From Bacillota bacterium (GTDB taxonomy: Bacteria; Bacillota; Clostridia; Peptostreptococcales; Natronincolaceae): 23,304 bases of DNA. Shown here one piece after another: positions 22,501-23,304 of this stretch (the first letter of the stretch is position 1; each line of letters starts with the position of its first letter). The position numbers and the translations under genes are program-made. The stretch is taken from contig JAEWHG010000199.1 of NCBI GenBank assembly GCA_023387935.1, positions 1-23,304 on the forward strand. Reading direction: 5' to 3'. Below the pieces are notes generated by a model. The model was not told where the DNA came from, ran no database searches, and saw nothing but the letters and a program-made list of their open reading frames with translations.

Positions 22501-23304
22501 CTATCTTATTGGACAAATGCCGTTATCACAGCCATCATTACCAATATCTAAATCCATTTCCTGTTCTTCATACTTACTTATTAAAGAAGGTACAAATGGC
22601 TTCATTTTGCTAACTCTCTCATTATATTCAGCTTCATCAATAGCTTCATACGGTAATAGTTGATAGAAATTATCCTCCAAGGCTAAAAATGAAAGTGCCA
22701 CAACATCGTCCCAATTGTTCCATATCCATTCTTCTACTTCGTCCCACTCATGGTTCCTAACATGAATAGTTATAGAACAATTGTGATCCACATAATTCTC
22801 CATAAATAATTTATAATTTTCTAGCTGCTCAATTGCAGAAATATCATACTTCGTTCTACCAATTGGAGCTTTAACTGGGAACTCTACAACCTTAGTAGAG
22901 CAAGTATCCCAATCTTGTCCAACCTCAGGATAAACCGGGTATTCTAAATCCTCACATACCTTCACTAGTGGATCATGGGCACTGATTCTTATTCTTCTTA
23001 TATAATAAGGAGAATGAGAGTAATGAACACCACTAGATACAGTAGGTAATTGACTCAATGTTCCCTCAGGCTTTACAGTGGTAACTAGTAAAGGTGCGTT
23101 TTGTCCGATTTCCCTAGCATATACATCTACTTCATCCCTTGCAGCCTTTCTTAAGGTTTGAAGTAATCTTGCCTGTTCCTCTTTATCCATAGATGTTGCA
23201 TTAACCAAATCCTGCCATCCTGTTATAGAGCAACCAACTAATTTATCTCTCTGCTGTACTTTATCCCAATGAGACAGCTCTAGTTCTACGCATGTCATTC
23301 TATA
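22501..23304 (-). CDS. Adenosylcobalamin-dependent (class II) ribonucleoside-triphosphate reductase, C-terminal part
   Basis: Reduces ribonucleotides to deoxyribonucleotides using a B12-generated radical. Only the last 267 codons are in the window; the frame is open through the right edge, so the ATG at 23298 is internal. The fragment has LVTTVKPEGTLSQLPTVSSG and HYSHSPYYIRRIRIS, typical of the monomeric Lactobacillus-type class II enzyme. The tail CDNGICPIR holds the cysteine pair that passes electrons from thioredoxin to the active site. Radical and substrate-binding residues lie outside the window. With thyX in the same region this gives an oxygen-independent route to dNTPs. Confidence 0.92.
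   Translation of the reverse strand, partial: YRMTCVELELSHWDKVQQRDKLVGCSITGWQDLVNATSMDKEEQARLLQTLRKAARDEVDVYAREIGQNAPLLVTTVKPEGTLSQLPTVSSGVHYSHSPYYIRRIRISAHDPLVKVCEDLEYPVYPEVGQDWDTCSTKVVEFPVKAPIGRTKYDISAIEQLENYKLFMENYVDHNCSITIHVRNHEWDEVEEWIWNNWDDVVALSFLALEDNFYQLLPYEAIDEAEYNERVSKMKPFVPSLISKYEEQEMDLDIGNDGCDNGICPIR

Noticed and set aside
1..23304. Mobile elements, CRISPR arrays, tRNA or rRNA genes, or a new multi-gene system
   Set aside because: No transposase, integrase, direct-repeat array, tRNA cloverleaf or rRNA sequence was seen; the gene order is a conserved Firmicute housekeeping block.

Overview
The window is a chromosomal stretch from a low-GC, anaerobic Firmicute of the class Clostridia, most like Alkaliphilus or a related Peptostreptococcales/Clostridiaceae genus. 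The evidence is AT-rich DNA, strong GGAGG ribosome binding sites, TTG starts, a flavin-dependent thymidylate synthase, a B12-dependent (class II) ribonucleotide reductase, two T-box leaders, and a gene order close to the housekeeping block known from Clostridioides difficile and Bacillus subtilis. The genus is an inference from family knowledge; no database search was run.

Layout. Nearly everything is on the minus strand, so it reads from right to left. 22501-23304 is the C-terminal part of a class II ribonucleotide reductase, converging on a plus-strand EF-G paralogue (20362-22428) across a shared bidirectional terminator. A 436-base AT-rich divergent region carries the promoter of mcsA-mcsB-clpC (protein arginine kinase and AAA+ unfoldase). 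This operon normally starts with the repressor gene ctsR, which is absent here. clpC ends at a terminator, followed by radA-disA (recombination and c-di-AMP genome surveillance). A plus-strand 131-residue protein with a consensus promoter lies between disA and carD. carD (RNA polymerase-binding regulator), yacL (membrane PIN/TRAM protein) and ispD-ispF (isoprenoid MEP pathway) follow, each unit ending at or near a hairpin.

Next comes proS behind a proline T-box (specifier CCA), then a secreted DUF1002 protein, then a translation/cysteine operon. That operon runs gltX, a cysteine T-box (specifier TGC), cysE, cysS, mrnC, an unknown membrane-anchored protein, thyX, rlmB and the first codons of yacP. 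The cysE-to-yacP genes are packed with 1- to 11-base overlaps or small gaps and are probably translationally coupled. The Cys T-box makes serine acetyltransferase and cysteinyl-tRNA synthetase, and probably the downstream genes, respond to uncharged tRNA-Cys.

No mobile element, CRISPR array, rRNA or tRNA gene was found. I see no new multi-gene defence or metabolic system; this is a conserved core region. The points most worth checking are the missing ctsR, the altered GTPase motifs of the EF-G paralogue, the uncharacterised 129- and 131-residue proteins, and the hairpin between gltX and the Cys T-box.
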